From contig NZ_JXAL01000025.1 in assembly GCF_000829465.1 (NCBI RefSeq), positions 1 through 63,233 of the forward strand: DNA of 63,233 nucleotides. The letters run 5' to 3'. Position 1 is the first letter of the stretch; each line of letters starts with the position of its first letter. Below are positions 25,422 through 36,098 of the stretch, piece after piece. A program made the translations under genes and the position numbers. The notes below the pieces were generated by a model. That model saw only the letters and a program-made list of their open reading frames with translations. It made no database searches and was not told where the DNA came from. The DNA is from Cohnella kolymensis (GTDB lineage Bacteria > Bacillota > Bacilli > Paenibacillales > Paenibacillaceae).

Positions 25422-28400
25422 ATGAAGCCGCTTATTGAATCCTTGGTGACGGATCCCGATCTGATAAGCGTACTAAACGGTGTCCGCGGCGGTATGCGGG
25501 AGCAGCTTGTTGCCGGCTTGTCCGGTTCCGCGCGCCAATTGGCCATAGCTTCTTTATATCGGGAACTTAACAGGCCGATTCTTGTTATTACTCATAATAT
25601 GTTTTCCGCCCAGAAGACGGCCGAAGACCTTCAAGAGTGTCTGTCTTCGGACGACGTTCTTCTATATCCCGCCAATGAATTGATCGCGGCTGAGACCGCC
25701 ATATCCAGTCCGGAGACTTCGGCTCGCCGGCTGGAAGTGTTGTCAAAGCTTGCGGAAGGCTTCCGCGGCATTATTGTCGTGCCGTTCGCCGGTGTCCGGA
25801 GATTTCAGCCGGAGCGCAAAGCAATGGTAGAAGCCCGCATCGATCTAAGCGTCGGGCAGACGCTTCCGATGGAAGAGTTTCTGCGCCGCATGATACAGAT
25901 GGGCTACGAACGTGTGGACCGGGTTGAACAAAAAGGGCATTTGAGCGTGCGCGGAGCATTGCAGACTTTTTTCCGCTGGCCTCTCCGAACGCCTGCCGCA
26001 TCGAGTGGTTTGACGATGAAGTGGATTCCATCCGTACCTTTGATCCCGCCGATCAGCGCTCTATTGAAAAATTGCAAGCTTACACCGTCCGTCCTTGCCG
26101 GGAGTGGGTGGCAGATGACAAACGCTTCCGCAACGCCGCCCAGCACGCTTCCGAGCTGCTGCAGCAGCAGCTGGAAAAAATGAGCGACCGTCAGGCGAAA
26201 GAGCGTCTCAACTCCGAAATTTCCCGGGAAATCGAGCTTTTAAGACAAAATCTGTACTTTTCTGAAATCTACAAATATATTTCTCTGCTATACCCGGAGC
26301 GCCAAACGCTGCTCGACTATATCCCGCGGGATACGCTGCTGCTTATGGATGAGCCTAACCGGCTCGGGGAAACGGCGCGGCAGCTCGAACGCGACGAATC
26401 GGAATGGACGACCCACCTTCTTCAGCAGGGTAAGTCTCTTCCTGCTTTCGTGCTGGGGCTTGGCGCTGAGCAGGCGTTATACCCCAAAGGATTTCAAATC
26501 GTGTACATGTCCCTCTTCGTGCGTCAAATCCCGCATACCCAGCCGCAGAATATCGTGAACTTCGTCTACCGTTCCATGCAGAATTTCCACGGGCAGATGA
26601 ATGTGCTCAAAGCGGAAATGGAGCGGTGGCGCAAAAGCGGGGCCCGAATTATCATGCTCGCCGGCAACACCGAGCGGGCCGATCGTATGAAGCGGGTGCT
26701 GGAAGACTATCAGATTTCGCTTCCCCAAATATTACAAGGCAATTTGCAGAGCGGCTTTGAACTCCCTTCGATCAAGCTGGTTGTCATTACGGAAGGCGAG
26801 ATGTTCACCCAGAAGCAGCGCAAGGCAAGGCGGGTAGATCGCCACCTTGATAATGCCGAACGCATCAAAAGCTACACCGAGCTCAAAGTCGGTGATTTTG
26901 TCGTTCATCAGAACCACGGCATCGGCAAATATCTGGGCATCGGTACGCTCGAAGTCGGCGGCATTCACAAGGATTATCTTCATATCGTATATGCGGGCGG
27001 TGATCGGTTGTCGGTGCCCGTGGAACAATTCGATCTGATCCAAAAGTACGTCGGCTCCGAGGAGAAGGAACCGAAAGTAAGCAAGCTTGGCGGTGCGGAT
27101 TGGAACCGCGTGAAGTCCAAAGTCCGCTCATCCGTTCAGGATATTGCAGACGACCTGATCAAGCTGTATGCGGAACGGCAGGCGACGGTCGGCTACGGAT
27201 TCGGGGAAGACACGCCTTATCAGCAGGAATTCGAAGCGATGTTCCCTTATGATGAGACGACCGACCAACTGCGCGCCATTCAGGAAATCAAGGATGACAT
27301 GAAAACCGGGCGTCCGATGGACCGTTTGCTATGCGGCGACGTCGGCTACGGCAAAACGGAAGTGGCCATCCGCGCTGCCTTCAAAGCCGCTATAGAAGGT
27401 AAACAGGTAGCGGTGCTTGTCCCGACAACCATTTTGGCTCAACAGCATTACGAGACTTTCCGCGAACGATTCGCCGGCTACCCGTTCCAAATCAGGGTAC
27501 TCAGCCGGTTCCGCACCCGTAAGGAACAGAACGAGACGATTAAAGCGGTGAAGGCGGGCACCGTCGACGTTGTGATCGGCACGCACCGGCTGCTTTCGCA
27601 GGACGTGGTTTTCAAGGATCTCGGACTGCTTATTGTGGATGAGGAGCAGCGTTTCGGCGTATCCCATAAGGAAAAATTGAAGAAGCTGAAAACGAGCGTC
27701 GACGTCTTAACCTTGACGGCGACGCCCATTCCGCGCACACTTCATATGTCCATGCTCGGCGTGCGGGATCTTTCCGTCATCGAGACGCCGCCGGAGAACC
27801 GGTTTCCGGTTCAGACCTACGTGGTGGAATACAGCCCGACCCTTGTACGGGAAGCGATCGAACGAGAGCTTGCGAGGGACGGCCAAGTCTATTATCTGTT
27901 TAACCGCGTTCAGGGCATTTACCAGATGGCTGAACAGATCAGCGCGCTCGTGCCGGACGCCAAGGTCGCGGTCGCACACGGGCAAATGTCCGAGCAGGAG
28001 CTTGAGCGCACGATCCTTGATTTCCTTGACGGAGAATACGATGTGCTTGTGAGCACAAGTATTATCGAGACAGGCGTGGACATCCCGAACGTCAACACAC
28101 TTGTCGTTCATGATGCCGACAAGATGGGCTTATCTCAGCTTTACCAGCTGAGAGGACGGGTGGGGCGCTCAAACCGGATCGCGTACGCCTATTTCACCTA
28201 TCAGAGGGACAAGGTCCTGACAGAGGTGGCCGAGAAGCGGCTGCAGTCGATCAAGGAGTTTACGGAACTCGGTTCCGGATTCAAGATTGCGATGCGGGAC
28301 CTTTCCATTCGCGGGGCCGGCAATCTTCTCGGCGCGGAACAGCATGGTTTTATCGCTTCGGTAGGTTTCGATATGTACTCCCAAATGCTTGCCGAGGAGA

Positions 28401-28945
28401 TTCAGAACCGGAAGCTGGAGCTTGGCGGCAATGCCGCAGTCCCGGTTCAGCCCGTCAACACGCAGCTTGATCTCGGAGTGGACGCTTACCTGCCGCCGGA
28501 TTATATTTATGACAGCATCCAAAAGATCGAGATTTATAAAAAAGTGGCGACAGCAGCTTCTTTAGAGGATATCAGCGATTTGTTCGAGGAGTTGACCGAC
28601 CGGTTCGGCGATCCGCCTAAGGCTGTCCTGAACTTGCTGGCCGTCGCCCGGATTAAAGTGTACAGCCGGCGTTACGGGATTGAGTCCATTATTACCCGCG
28701 GCGACGAGTTGCATGTGAAGTTTGAAGAGCGGCGGCGCGAGGAGATCGATCTCAAGAAAGTGAAATCGTTGGAAGCGAAGTATCAGGGCCGGATCGTCAG
28801 CGCCATCTCCGCGCACCAATTGATTATCCGCTTTAAGGTCAGAGGGCTGGACGAGGACGCGCTGTTGGCCCTTGTTGAAAGCTTTTTGATACAATACAAA
28901 GAAGTGACCAAATCGAAGGGAGAACTGCAGGATGTTGCACCTTAG
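25422..28945 (+). CDS. mfd: Transcription-repair coupling factor Mfd (frameshifted)
   Basis: Removes RNA polymerase stalled at DNA damage and recruits UvrA. Full length is about 1174 aa (1177 in B. subtilis). Seen in order: UvrB-like module, RNA polymerase interaction domain (GDFVVHQNHGIGKYLGI, near residue 490), helicase motifs CGDVGYGKTEVA, VDEEQRFGV, TATPIPRTLHMS, QLRGRVGRSNR, and a C-terminal TRCF domain. The reading frame breaks near 25956: restoring one G in GGAGC (to GGAGGC) yields RGGIADFFPLAS and joins the two halves. Read as a one-base deletion, probably a sequence error. Confidence 0.93.
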
Positions 28946-30026
28946 TCGTACGCTGTACCTGCGGCTCGCTATCATGATGCTTGCGGCTGTAATGCTGACG
29001 GCAATGATTTCCGGCTGTGGCAAGAAAAATGAAGAGGGGCAAGGTTCCGGCAACGACAATGTGATCGCCACTTACAAAGGCGGACAAGTTACGGAATCGG
29101 AGTTCAATAAATATACGACTTTCACTCAGCTTGTGAATGCTCAGAAAGCGATGTATATGGGCATTCCGCAATTTAAAGAACAATTCGTCAAGCAATATAT
29201 CGTCAGCAACGCGCTGCTCTCGCAAGTGTCCGACAAAGATATGAAAGAAGCCGACAAAGCGGCCCAAGATTTTAAGGCGGAGCTCGGCAAAGCCGTCAAA
29301 ACAAACAAGCAGTTAAAAGATCTATTGGACAAAAACAACCTGTCTGTAGACGATGCTACAGCGTTATTCAAGAATGAAGTCGCTTTTGAGAAATACTACA
29401 CGGCTAAAGGCGAAGAGTTAAAGCCGCAAGTCAAAGAAGAGGAAATCAAGGCGGAGTTCAACAAAAATCCGAGCGATTACAACATCGTATCCGTGCGCCA
29501 CATTCTGATCGGTACGGTTGACCCGCAAACCCAGCAGCAGTTGAAAACGGATGAAGAAGCTCTGAAAATCGCTAACGAGGTCAAGGCCAAGCTTGATAAG
29601 GGCGGCAGCTGGGACGAGCTCGCCAAGCAATATTCCACGGATCCGGGTTCCAAGGACAAGGGCGGTCTTTACGACAAACAAAGGGCCGGCCAGTGGGACC
29701 CTGCATTCAAGGAAGCGGCCAACACGCAGGAAATCGGTAAAATCGGTGAACCGGTTAAATCCCAATTCGGTTATCACGTCATGAAAGTGGAAAGCCGTGA
29801 GGCGGCAGTATACGAGAAGCTGAAACCGGAGGCCAAGACCGCTTTGACGGAAACGGTCGCAGCAGCGAAATTAAATGAATTCCTCAAAGCTGAAGAGGAC
29901 AAGCTGGACATCAAGGTGACTCTTCCGCAGGAACCGACGCCAAGCACATCGCCGACAGAGGCCCCCGCGCCGGGCGGCTCTCCGGCTGCAACGCCGTCGG
30001 CTTCACCCGCCGCTTCAGGAAAGTGA
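28932..30026 (+). CDS. Peptidyl-prolyl isomerase lipoprotein, PrsA/SurA-like
   Basis: 364 aa. A signal peptide with lipobox MISGC (Cys about residue 29), a SurA-N-like helical part with Gln/Lys-rich segments, a parvulin rotamase domain (VRHILIGTVDP ... GGSWDELAKQYSTDPGSKDKGGLY ... FGYHVMKVES, about 185-290), and a Pro/Ser/Thr/Ala-rich tail of about 35 residues. It acts outside the membrane in folding of exported proteins. The ATG overlaps the mfd end by 14 bases. B. subtilis has no gene at this place. Confidence 0.9.
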   Translation: MLHLSRTLYLRLAIMMLAAVMLTAMISGCGKKNEEGQGSGNDNVIATYKGGQVTESEFNKYTTFTQLVNAQKAMYMGIPQFKEQFVKQYIVSNALLSQVSDKDMKEADKAAQDFKAELGKAVKTNKQLKDLLDKNNLSVDDATALFKNEVAFEKYYTAKGEELKPQVKEEEIKAEFNKNPSDYNIVSVRHILIGTVDPQTQQQLKTDEEALKIANEVKAKLDKGGSWDELAKQYSTDPGSKDKGGLYDKQRAGQWDPAFKEAANTQEIGKIGEPVKSQFGYHVMKVESREAAVYEKLKPEAKTALTETVAAAKLNEFLKAEEDKLDIKVTLPQEPTPSTSPTEAPAPGGSPAATPSASPAASGK

Positions 30027-30040
30027 GCCGCAATGTAAGA

Positions 30041-30083
30041 GGTGCCCGCTTATCGTGCTCGCGATAAGCGGGCACTTGTTTTT
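30041..30083 (+). terminator. Terminator after the foldase gene
   Basis: GTGCCCGCTTATCG / CGATAAGCGGGCAC, a 14-bp stem, followed by TTGTTTTT. Confidence 0.93.
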
Positions 30084-30269
30084 GGTTTTGTTGGATGTTT
30101 CCACCAGCACAGGGTAAACGCATAAGAAAATGGGAGGGGTTAAATACTACATTTACGATTCAATGTCACCTTTTACCGAATGTTCTAGCGTTCGTCATAA
30201 AAACCGGCAGGCCATTCCAACGGTAGCATGCACAGTTACTACATCAATGAAAGTGGGGCAACAGGAGCT

Positions 30270-30812
30270 ATGAAAGCAACCGGGATAGTACGCCGAATCG
30301 ATGACCTCGGACGGGTCGTCATTCCGAAAGAAATTCGCCGCACGCTCCGCATTAGGGAAGGGGATCCGCTGGAAATTTTCGTGGATCGGGACGGCGAAGT
30401 CATATTGAAGAAATATTCACCTATTGGCGAGCTCGGCGATTTTGCTAAGGAATATGCTGAGTCTTTGGCTGAAAGCACAGGGCACATTGCCATGATCACA
30501 GACCGCGATACCATTATTACTGTAGCGGGCGTTTCCAAGAAAGAATACTTGGACAAACCCATCGGAAGCATGCTTGAAGACTGTATGGAAAACCGAAAAA
30601 TCAATGTACAACCGACAGCCGGCAACTATGAAATTGTACGTGACACCGGAGAAAGCGTGGCCTCCTTCGCGGCGGCGCCGATCGTAGCCGGCGGTGATCC
30701 CATCGGTACGGTGGTATTGCTTAGCAGGGACGAGCAAGTGTCAATGGGTGAGATGGAAAGCAAAATGGTGGAGACGGCGGCAGGCTTTCTCGCCAAGCAG
30801 ATGGAGCAGTAA
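30270..30812 (+). CDS. spoVT: Stage V sporulation regulator SpoVT
   Basis: 180 aa: N-terminal AbrB-type swapped hairpin (MKATGIVRRIDDLGRVVIP...LRIREGDPLEIFVDRDGEVILKKYSP), almost identical to B. subtilis SpoVT, and a C-terminal GAF domain ending VETAAGFLAKQMEQ. It tunes sigma-G genes in the forespore. ATG 30270 is chosen by this match. No sigma-G promoter is convincing upstream. Confidence 0.95.
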   Translation: MKATGIVRRIDDLGRVVIPKEIRRTLRIREGDPLEIFVDRDGEVILKKYSPIGELGDFAKEYAESLAESTGHIAMITDRDTIITVAGVSKKEYLDKPIGSMLEDCMENRKINVQPTAGNYEIVRDTGESVASFAAAPIVAGGDPIGTVVLLSRDEQVSMGEMESKMVETAAGFLAKQMEQ

Positions 30813-30829
30813 TCTCTTCGCACAACAAA

Positions 30830-30876
30830 AAGTTTCCCGGACAGGAGAGCGGTCTGTTCAGCGGGAAGCTTTTTTG
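30830..30876 (+). terminator. spoVT terminator
   Basis: AAGTTTCCCG...CGGGAAGCTT stem with an inner ACAG/CTGT pair and six T. Confidence 0.85.
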
Positions 30877-30930
30877 CGTTAACGCTTTGGGCTATAATTT
30901 AGGGGACATGACAAAGAAGCGGGATGAAGG

Positions 30931-32632
30931 ATGATGGAACGCGAACCTATAAGAGATGCCAATAAGCTTTGGGAAGGCGCTGCGCTGCTTGGCGGAGCGG
31001 CTTTGCTGTCGAAGCTGATCGGAACTCTTCAGAAAATCCCGCTGCAAAACTTTGCAGGTGATGAAGTTTTTGGACTATACAGCGCGGTTTATGCGCTTGC
31101 AGTTATGTGGATGACACTGGCGGCCGCCGGAATTCCCGTGGCCGTAAGTGTGTTAGTCGCGGAGCGGGCGGCCCATGGCGATAATCAAGGCGTGCACCGG
31201 CTCCTCAGGTGGTCTCTTGCTCTTCTTGCGGTGAGCGGCCTTCTTATGTTTGGAGTTCTGTACGCCGGTGCGGATTTATTAGCGGACTGGATGGGAGCGC
31301 AAGGCGCTGCTCCGGCGATCCGAATGTCCTCGGCGGCACTTTTATTCGCACCTGCAGCGGCTGTGCTGAGAGGATATCACCAAGGCAAGCTGCGAATGAT
31401 GCGCCCCGCTTTGTCGCAGCTCACTGAACAGATGGCGCGTGTCGCGTTTATGCTCATCGCCCTAGCCTGGGCCATCAACAATGCGTGGTCACCGTCAGCG
31501 GCGGCGGCTGCGGTGCATGGAGGATTGGCCGCGGGTGCGGCCGCCGGACTTATCGCGCTGCTCTGGCCGCGTCAGTTCCGCCGGCAGCCGGTCTTTATCC
31601 TTGGAGGACACGCGAAAAAAGCGCTGCCCGCCCATCCGGCACGAACCGTCCTTCTGCCGCAATCCCGTTTAAAATTGTTAAAAACGATTCTGTCGGTTGC
31701 CGTTCCCGTTGGAATCGCTTCGGTCGTCGCTCCCATGCTTGGACTGATCGACGCTTTCTCCATTCCGCGTCTGCTGCAGCAAGAGCATGTCGAGGCCGCA
31801 CGGTCCATGGCCGAATTCGGAATATATAATCGAGGCGTGGCACTGTTGCAGCTTGTCATTATGGCGGCTGCGGGGGGGAGCTGCGGCTTTGGTGCCGGCG
31901 CTCACCGCCGCGCGGGCACGGGGCGATGACGCGGAATTCGCCGGACGAGCCGTGTTCGCCATCCGGCTCGCCTGGTGGCTCGGTAGCGCCTCCGCTGTTG
32001 GGCTGGCCATGCTCGCCGGGCCGGTCAATATTTCTTTGTTCGCGGATAACAGCGGCACGGCCGCCATGGCCATCATTGCTTTTGCCGCGGCAGGCGGCAC
32101 GCTGCAGGCGGTCAGCGCGGCGCTGCTGCAGGGCTTGGGCGACATGAAGTCGCCGGCCGTCAACCTGGCCGCAGCGGTACTGCTGAAGCTCACGCTCAAC
32201 GTCGTTCTGGTGCCCGCATACGGCATCGCCGGCGCTGCAGCCGCCATGGCAGCGGCGTTCACCGCCGCAGCAGTGCTCAACGCGCTCTCGCTGCGCCAGC
32301 GCGTAAACCTGCCCGCGCCGCGCTTCGCCATCGCTTGGCGCACTGCCGCTGCGCTGGCCGCCATGGCGGCCGCGGTCGCGCTGACCGCGCTCGGCCTCGG
32401 CGCCGCAACCGCCGCCTTGCCATCGCGCGCGGCGGCGCTGCTCGTCGCCCTGCCGGGCGTCGCGATCGGCGCCGCCGTATTCGCCGCGGCGCTTGTCGCC
32501 TCCTGCGCCGTCACTCCGCAGCAGCTGCGCGGGCTGCCCGGACTGCACGGCAGCCGCATCGAAGCCTGGCTGCTGCGCCTTCAACAGGCAGCCAGCCGTT
32601 ACAGCTCCACCCCACACTCCCGGGAAGGATGA
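30931..32632 (+). CDS. yabM: Polysaccharide/lipid flippase of the SpoVB/MurJ-like family, YabM-like (frameshifted)
   Basis: MOP-superfamily exporter with 12-14 helices, about 567 aa when joined. Typical start GAALLGGAALLSKLIGTLQKIPLQNFAGDEVFGLY. The frame breaks in a run of seven G at 31871-31877; after it LVPALTAARARGDDAEF continues in another frame, with GDMKSPAVNLAAAVLLKLTLNVVLVP and the following helices. The last third (31900-32620) is very GC- and Ala-rich. Likely a poly-G miscount. It probably moves lipid-linked cell wall or spore precursors. Confidence 0.88.
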
Positions 32633-32640
32633 TCGCTCAT

Positions 32641-34123
32641 ATGCCACCGTCCATCACCGTCGTCGGACTCGGTTCCGGCGGCGAAGATCAACTGACTCTC
32701 GGCGCGCTCAAGGCGCTCGAACAGTCCGCTTACCGATATGTGCGTACCGCCGACCACCCGGCGGTTGCCGATTTACGTCGGAGAGCCATCGAGTTTCAGT
32801 CATTCGACGCTCTATACGAACGCCACAGCTCATTCGATGAAGTATACGAATCCATCGCGGCCGCGCTCATGGATGCTGCGGCTAACCATCCGGATGACAA
32901 TGTCCTCTATGCTGTCCCGGGACATCCTATGGTTGCGGAAAGAACCGTTCAAATTCTTCGCTGGCGCGCGCCTGAACGAGGCATCGAACTTAAGCTGCTC
33001 GGCGGACAAAGCTTCCTGGATCAGGCGTTCATCAGCCTCGGCTTCGATCCGATCGAAGGCTTTCAGATGCTCGACGCTGCGGAGCTGAAGCGGGAACATA
33101 TCCGTCCGCGTTTACATACCGTCATCGGACAGGTTTACGATGCTTTTACGGCGTCCGAGGTGAAGCTGACGCTTATGAACATATACCCTGACGACTACCT
33201 TATTACCGTCGGACAGTCGCTTGGCGTGCCCGGGAAGGAATCGGTCCGTCAGATCCCGCTGCATGAACTCGACCGATTGGAATCGTACGGCAACTTGATG
33301 CTGGTCCACATTCCCGCAAGTGCCGATGAAAGGCTGCGCCGCCGCTCGTTCGAACGGCTGCACGAGATCGTTACGATTCTTCGCAGCCCGGACGGCTGCC
33401 CTTGGGACCGCGAGCAGACGCATCTGTCCATCCGCAAAAATTTTATCGAAGAAACGTATGAGGCAATCGAAGCGCTCGATAATGATGATCCGGATAACAT
33501 GAAGGAGGAATTCGGCGACGTCATACTGCAAGTGCTGCTTCACAGCCAGATGGAGGAAGAGACCGGCACATTCGACGTTTACGATGTGCTCGCCGAGCTG
33601 AACGACAAGCTCATTTTCCGCCATCCCCATGTGTTCGGCGGTGAGAATGCGCAAGACGCCGAAGAGGCGCTGAAAAATTGGGAGCAGATGAAAGCGGAAG
33701 AGAAGCGGCGCAAGGGCGTGCCGGAGCGCACATCCATTCTGGACGGCATTCCGAAAGATCTTCCGGCGCTGCCGCGCGCCCACAAGCAGCAGAAAAAAAG
33801 CTGCCGGAGTCGGCTTCGACTGGCCTGACCTCACCGGTGTATTCGATAAAATCGAAGAGGAGCTCCGCGAGCTTCGGCATGCGGCAGATCACGAGACGAA
33901 AGAACGGCAGCAGGATGAATTGGGAGATTTGCTGTTCGCGGTTGTTAACGCAGCGCGTTTCCTGAAGGTAGATCCCGAGGAGTCGCTGGCGGGCACGAAT
34001 CGTAAATTTGCCTCACGTTTTCGCTATATTGAAGAGCAGCTGCGTATAAGAGGAAGAAGTTTTGACGACACTGATTTGCTAGAGATGGAAACTTGGTGGC
34101 AGGAGGCTAAAAGCCGGTCATAA
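32641..34123 (+). CDS. yabN: SAM-methylase-like/MazG nucleotide pyrophosphohydrolase fusion, YabN (frameshifted)
   Basis: Two-domain protein of about 494 aa (489 in B. subtilis). The N-terminal tetrapyrrole-methylase-like domain has VVGLGSGGEDQLTLGALKAL and YAVPGHPMVAERTV; the MazG part has EIVTILRSPDGCPWDREQTHLS, EETYEAIEALD and EEFGDVILQVLLH, the metal-binding EExxE helices. The frame breaks in seven A at 33793-33799 (six expected); the second half of MazG runs from there to 34123 as AGVGFDWPDLTGVFDKIEEEL. MazG clears non-canonical NTPs. ATG 32641 is chosen; GGGAAGG lies 12 bases upstream. Confidence 0.9.
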
Positions 34124-34159
34124 ACGATAAAATGGATCAACATTCGGCAATGTTCCCGC

Positions 34160-34189
34160 ATTTTCTCCATATTTCGAGAAATTTTTTTG
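34160..34189 (+). terminator. Terminator after mazG
   Basis: TTTCTC / GAGAAA short stem with loop CATATTTC and seven T. The stem is weak. Confidence 0.55.
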
Positions 34190-34319
34190 TGATCCGGCAG
34201 GATTTTTTTAGCAGAGGACAGAATAGTATTCTTCGTGCTTTAACAAACAACGTCTCACAACGTCTTTCCAGCCCGTTGTGAAACGGATGATGATTTGAAA
34301 ATTAGGAGGAATCAGTACC

Positions 34320-34594
34320 ATGAACAAAAACAGATCTGATCAACAACATCGCAGACAAAAGCGGTCTGACGAAAAAAAGACGTAGAATCCGTATTGAACG
34401 GCTTCTTGGGCGCAGTTACTGATGCTCTTGCTAAAGGCGACAAAGTACAATTGATCGGCTTCGGCACGTTCGAAACTCGCAGCCGTTCCGGCCGTGTAGG
34501 ACGCAACCCGCAAACAGGCAAATCCATCACGATCCCTGCTTCCAAAGTTCCTGCGTTCAAAGCCGGCAACAAATTGAAAGACGCTGTAAAATAA
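34320..34594 (+). CDS. hbs: HU family DNA-binding protein (two A-run insertions)
   Basis: Histone-like protein, about 90 aa. With AGGAGGAAT before the ATG at 34320 the product should read [27 protein letters not shown]. It needs one A fewer at 34326-34330 (five for four) and one fewer at 34372-34378 (seven for six). The rest is intact: [23 protein letters not shown] is the DNA-binding arm. HU is normally essential, so these are probably base-count errors. In B. subtilis hbs lies elsewhere; here it sits between mazG and rqcP. Confidence 0.92.
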
Positions 34595-34597
34595 TTC

Positions 34598-34879
34598 ATG
34601 CGTCTCGATAAATTTTTGAAGGTGTCGCGGCTCATAAAGCGCCGCACCGTCGCGAAGGACGTGTCCGATCAAGGACGCGTCCTTCTCAACGGTAGGGAGG
34701 CCAAACCCAGCAGTGTCATCAAGATCGGGGATGTGCTGGACATCCAGTTCGGGCAGCGCACGTTAACGGTCCGGGTCGAGCGGCTCTCGGAATCGACCCG
34801 CAAAGAGGATATAGAAGGACTGTACACGGTACTGAAGGAAGAAGCCCGCAAGAAAGAAGAAGACAACCCGTTCTTATAA
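34598..34879 (+). CDS. rqcP: RQC P-site tRNA stabilizing factor RqcP (YabO)
   Basis: 93-residue S4-domain protein: MRLDKFLKVSRLIKRRTVAKDVSDQGRVLLNGREAKPSS is the RNA-binding part. In B. subtilis it helps RqcH add poly-alanine tails to stalled chains on 50S subunits. Starts three bases after the hbs stop, so translation may be linked to hbs. Confidence 0.94.
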   Translation: MRLDKFLKVSRLIKRRTVAKDVSDQGRVLLNGREAKPSSVIKIGDVLDIQFGQRTLTVRVERLSESTRKEDIEGLYTVLKEEARKKEEDNPFL

Positions 34880-34895
34880 CAGCGTTATATCCGTC

Positions 34896-34919
34896 AGCTC
34901 GCCTTAGGGCGGGCTTTTC
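34896..34919 (+). terminator. rqcP terminator
   Basis: AGCtCGCC / GGCGgGCT stem with TTAG loop and TTTT. Confidence 0.85.
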
Positions 34920-34970
34920 TGTTTATATTAATAATATTGGATGATCAACGCTAAAACAGGAGGCTTTCAG

Positions 34971-36044
34971 TTGAGTACAATTTGGGACATTTGGGTCGGT
35001 GCCTACGCACAGCAGGACGAGGTTGGCTTGACAAGGCTGCAGTTAGATTCGGAGACTGGCGTCTTGACCGAGCAAGCGGCGTTTACCGGAATCGAGAACC
35101 CTTCGTTCATTACCGGGAATCGTTCCGGACAGCATCTGTACGCGGTCAGTGAAGTGGAGGAGGCCGATGGTCAGCCGGGCGGGCGGATGTTCACGTTCGA
35201 GCTGCGGGATCACGGGACGGCTTTGCATGCAGTGCGCGCGCTTCCGACTCTTGGCGAAGCTCCGTGCTTTATTATGATGGACACCGATGAGAAGTGGCTC
35301 GCCGTATCCAACTATAACGGTTCCTCCGTCGTGTTGTATCCCGTGTCCCCGGACGGGATTCCTGCAAAAGCAAGCACCCGGTTCCGGCATTCCGGTTCCG
35401 GCCCGCACCCGGAGAGGCAGGAGAAGCCGCATCCTCATGCCGCGGTATTCAGCCCGGATGGCAGCTATTTGTTTGTGCCCGATCTCGGTATGGACAAAAT
35501 ACTCTCTTACGCTTATCACCTCGAACGACAGGAATGGGCGGGCCACAGCGCAGTCAGTCTTGCCCCGGGCGCCGGGCCGCGGCACTTGATCTTTCATCAA
35601 GCGGGCACAACCGCTTTCGTCGTCAATGAACTCCACTCCACGATAACCCGATTTACATATGAGGAACCGGGGACGCTGCACAAGCAGGAAACGGTGTCTA
35701 CATTGCCGGCTTCGTTCGATGGTGAGAGCACGGCCGCCGAAATCGTTCTATCGCCCGACGGACGTTTTGTTTACGCATCGAATCGCGGGGACGACAGCCT
35801 GGCTATTTTCAATTTGGACGAAGTTACCGGGGAACTTGTGAGTGCCGGGTACGTGTCTTCACGGGGACGGAACCCGCGGCATTTCACGTTGACACCGGAT
35901 GGACAATGGTTGCTCGCAGCCAACCAGGATTCGAACACGGTAGTATTGTTTCGCGTGGATATGGACAGCGGTCTTCCGATCTTCACCGGCACCGTTCTTC
36001 CGATCAGCAAACCTGTCTGTATCCTCATCCGCAACAAGTTCTAA
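34971..36044 (+). CDS. Lactonase family protein (6-phosphogluconolactonase-like beta-propeller)
   Basis: Seven-bladed propeller of the Pgl/YkgB family, 357 aa. Typical blocks: WVGAYAQ at the start, LYAVSE, GSGPHPERQEKPHPHAAVFSPDG (the PHxH metal-site region), LFVPDLGMDKI, GPRHLIFH, VYASNRGDDSLAIF and NPRHFTLTPDGQWLLAANQDSNTV. I choose TTG 34971, seven bases after AGGAGG; an upstream ATG at 34941 has no site. It interrupts the rqcP-yabP order of B. subtilis. Substrate is not certain; family members hydrolyse 6-phosphogluconolactone. Confidence 0.88.
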   Translation: MSTIWDIWVGAYAQQDEVGLTRLQLDSETGVLTEQAAFTGIENPSFITGNRSGQHLYAVSEVEEADGQPGGRMFTFELRDHGTALHAVRALPTLGEAPCFIMMDTDEKWLAVSNYNGSSVVLYPVSPDGIPAKASTRFRHSGSGPHPERQEKPHPHAAVFSPDGSYLFVPDLGMDKILSYAYHLERQEWAGHSAVSLAPGAGPRHLIFHQAGTTAFVVNELHSTITRFTYEEPGTLHKQETVSTLPASFDGESTAAEIVLSPDGRFVYASNRGDDSLAIFNLDEVTGELVSAGYVSSRGRNPRHFTLTPDGQWLLAANQDSNTVVLFRVDMDSGLPIFTGTVLPISKPVCILIRNKF

Positions 36045-36098
36045 TTCGGTTTTTCCTCCCATAAGCTAGTCTCATAGATGTGTAGGGAGGGACCTGCC

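Noticed and set aside
30130..30269. Sigma-G promoter of spoVT
   Set aside because: Several CAT-containing candidates, none with a -35 element at 17-18 bases.
31859..32647. Long reverse frames in the GC-rich end of the flippase gene
   Set aside because: High GC removes stop codons on all frames; the + strand continues the transporter helices.
36045..36098. Possible sigma-E promoter of yabP (CATAAGCT or CATAGATG)
   Set aside because: Both miss two or more -10 positions and no -35 element is in place.
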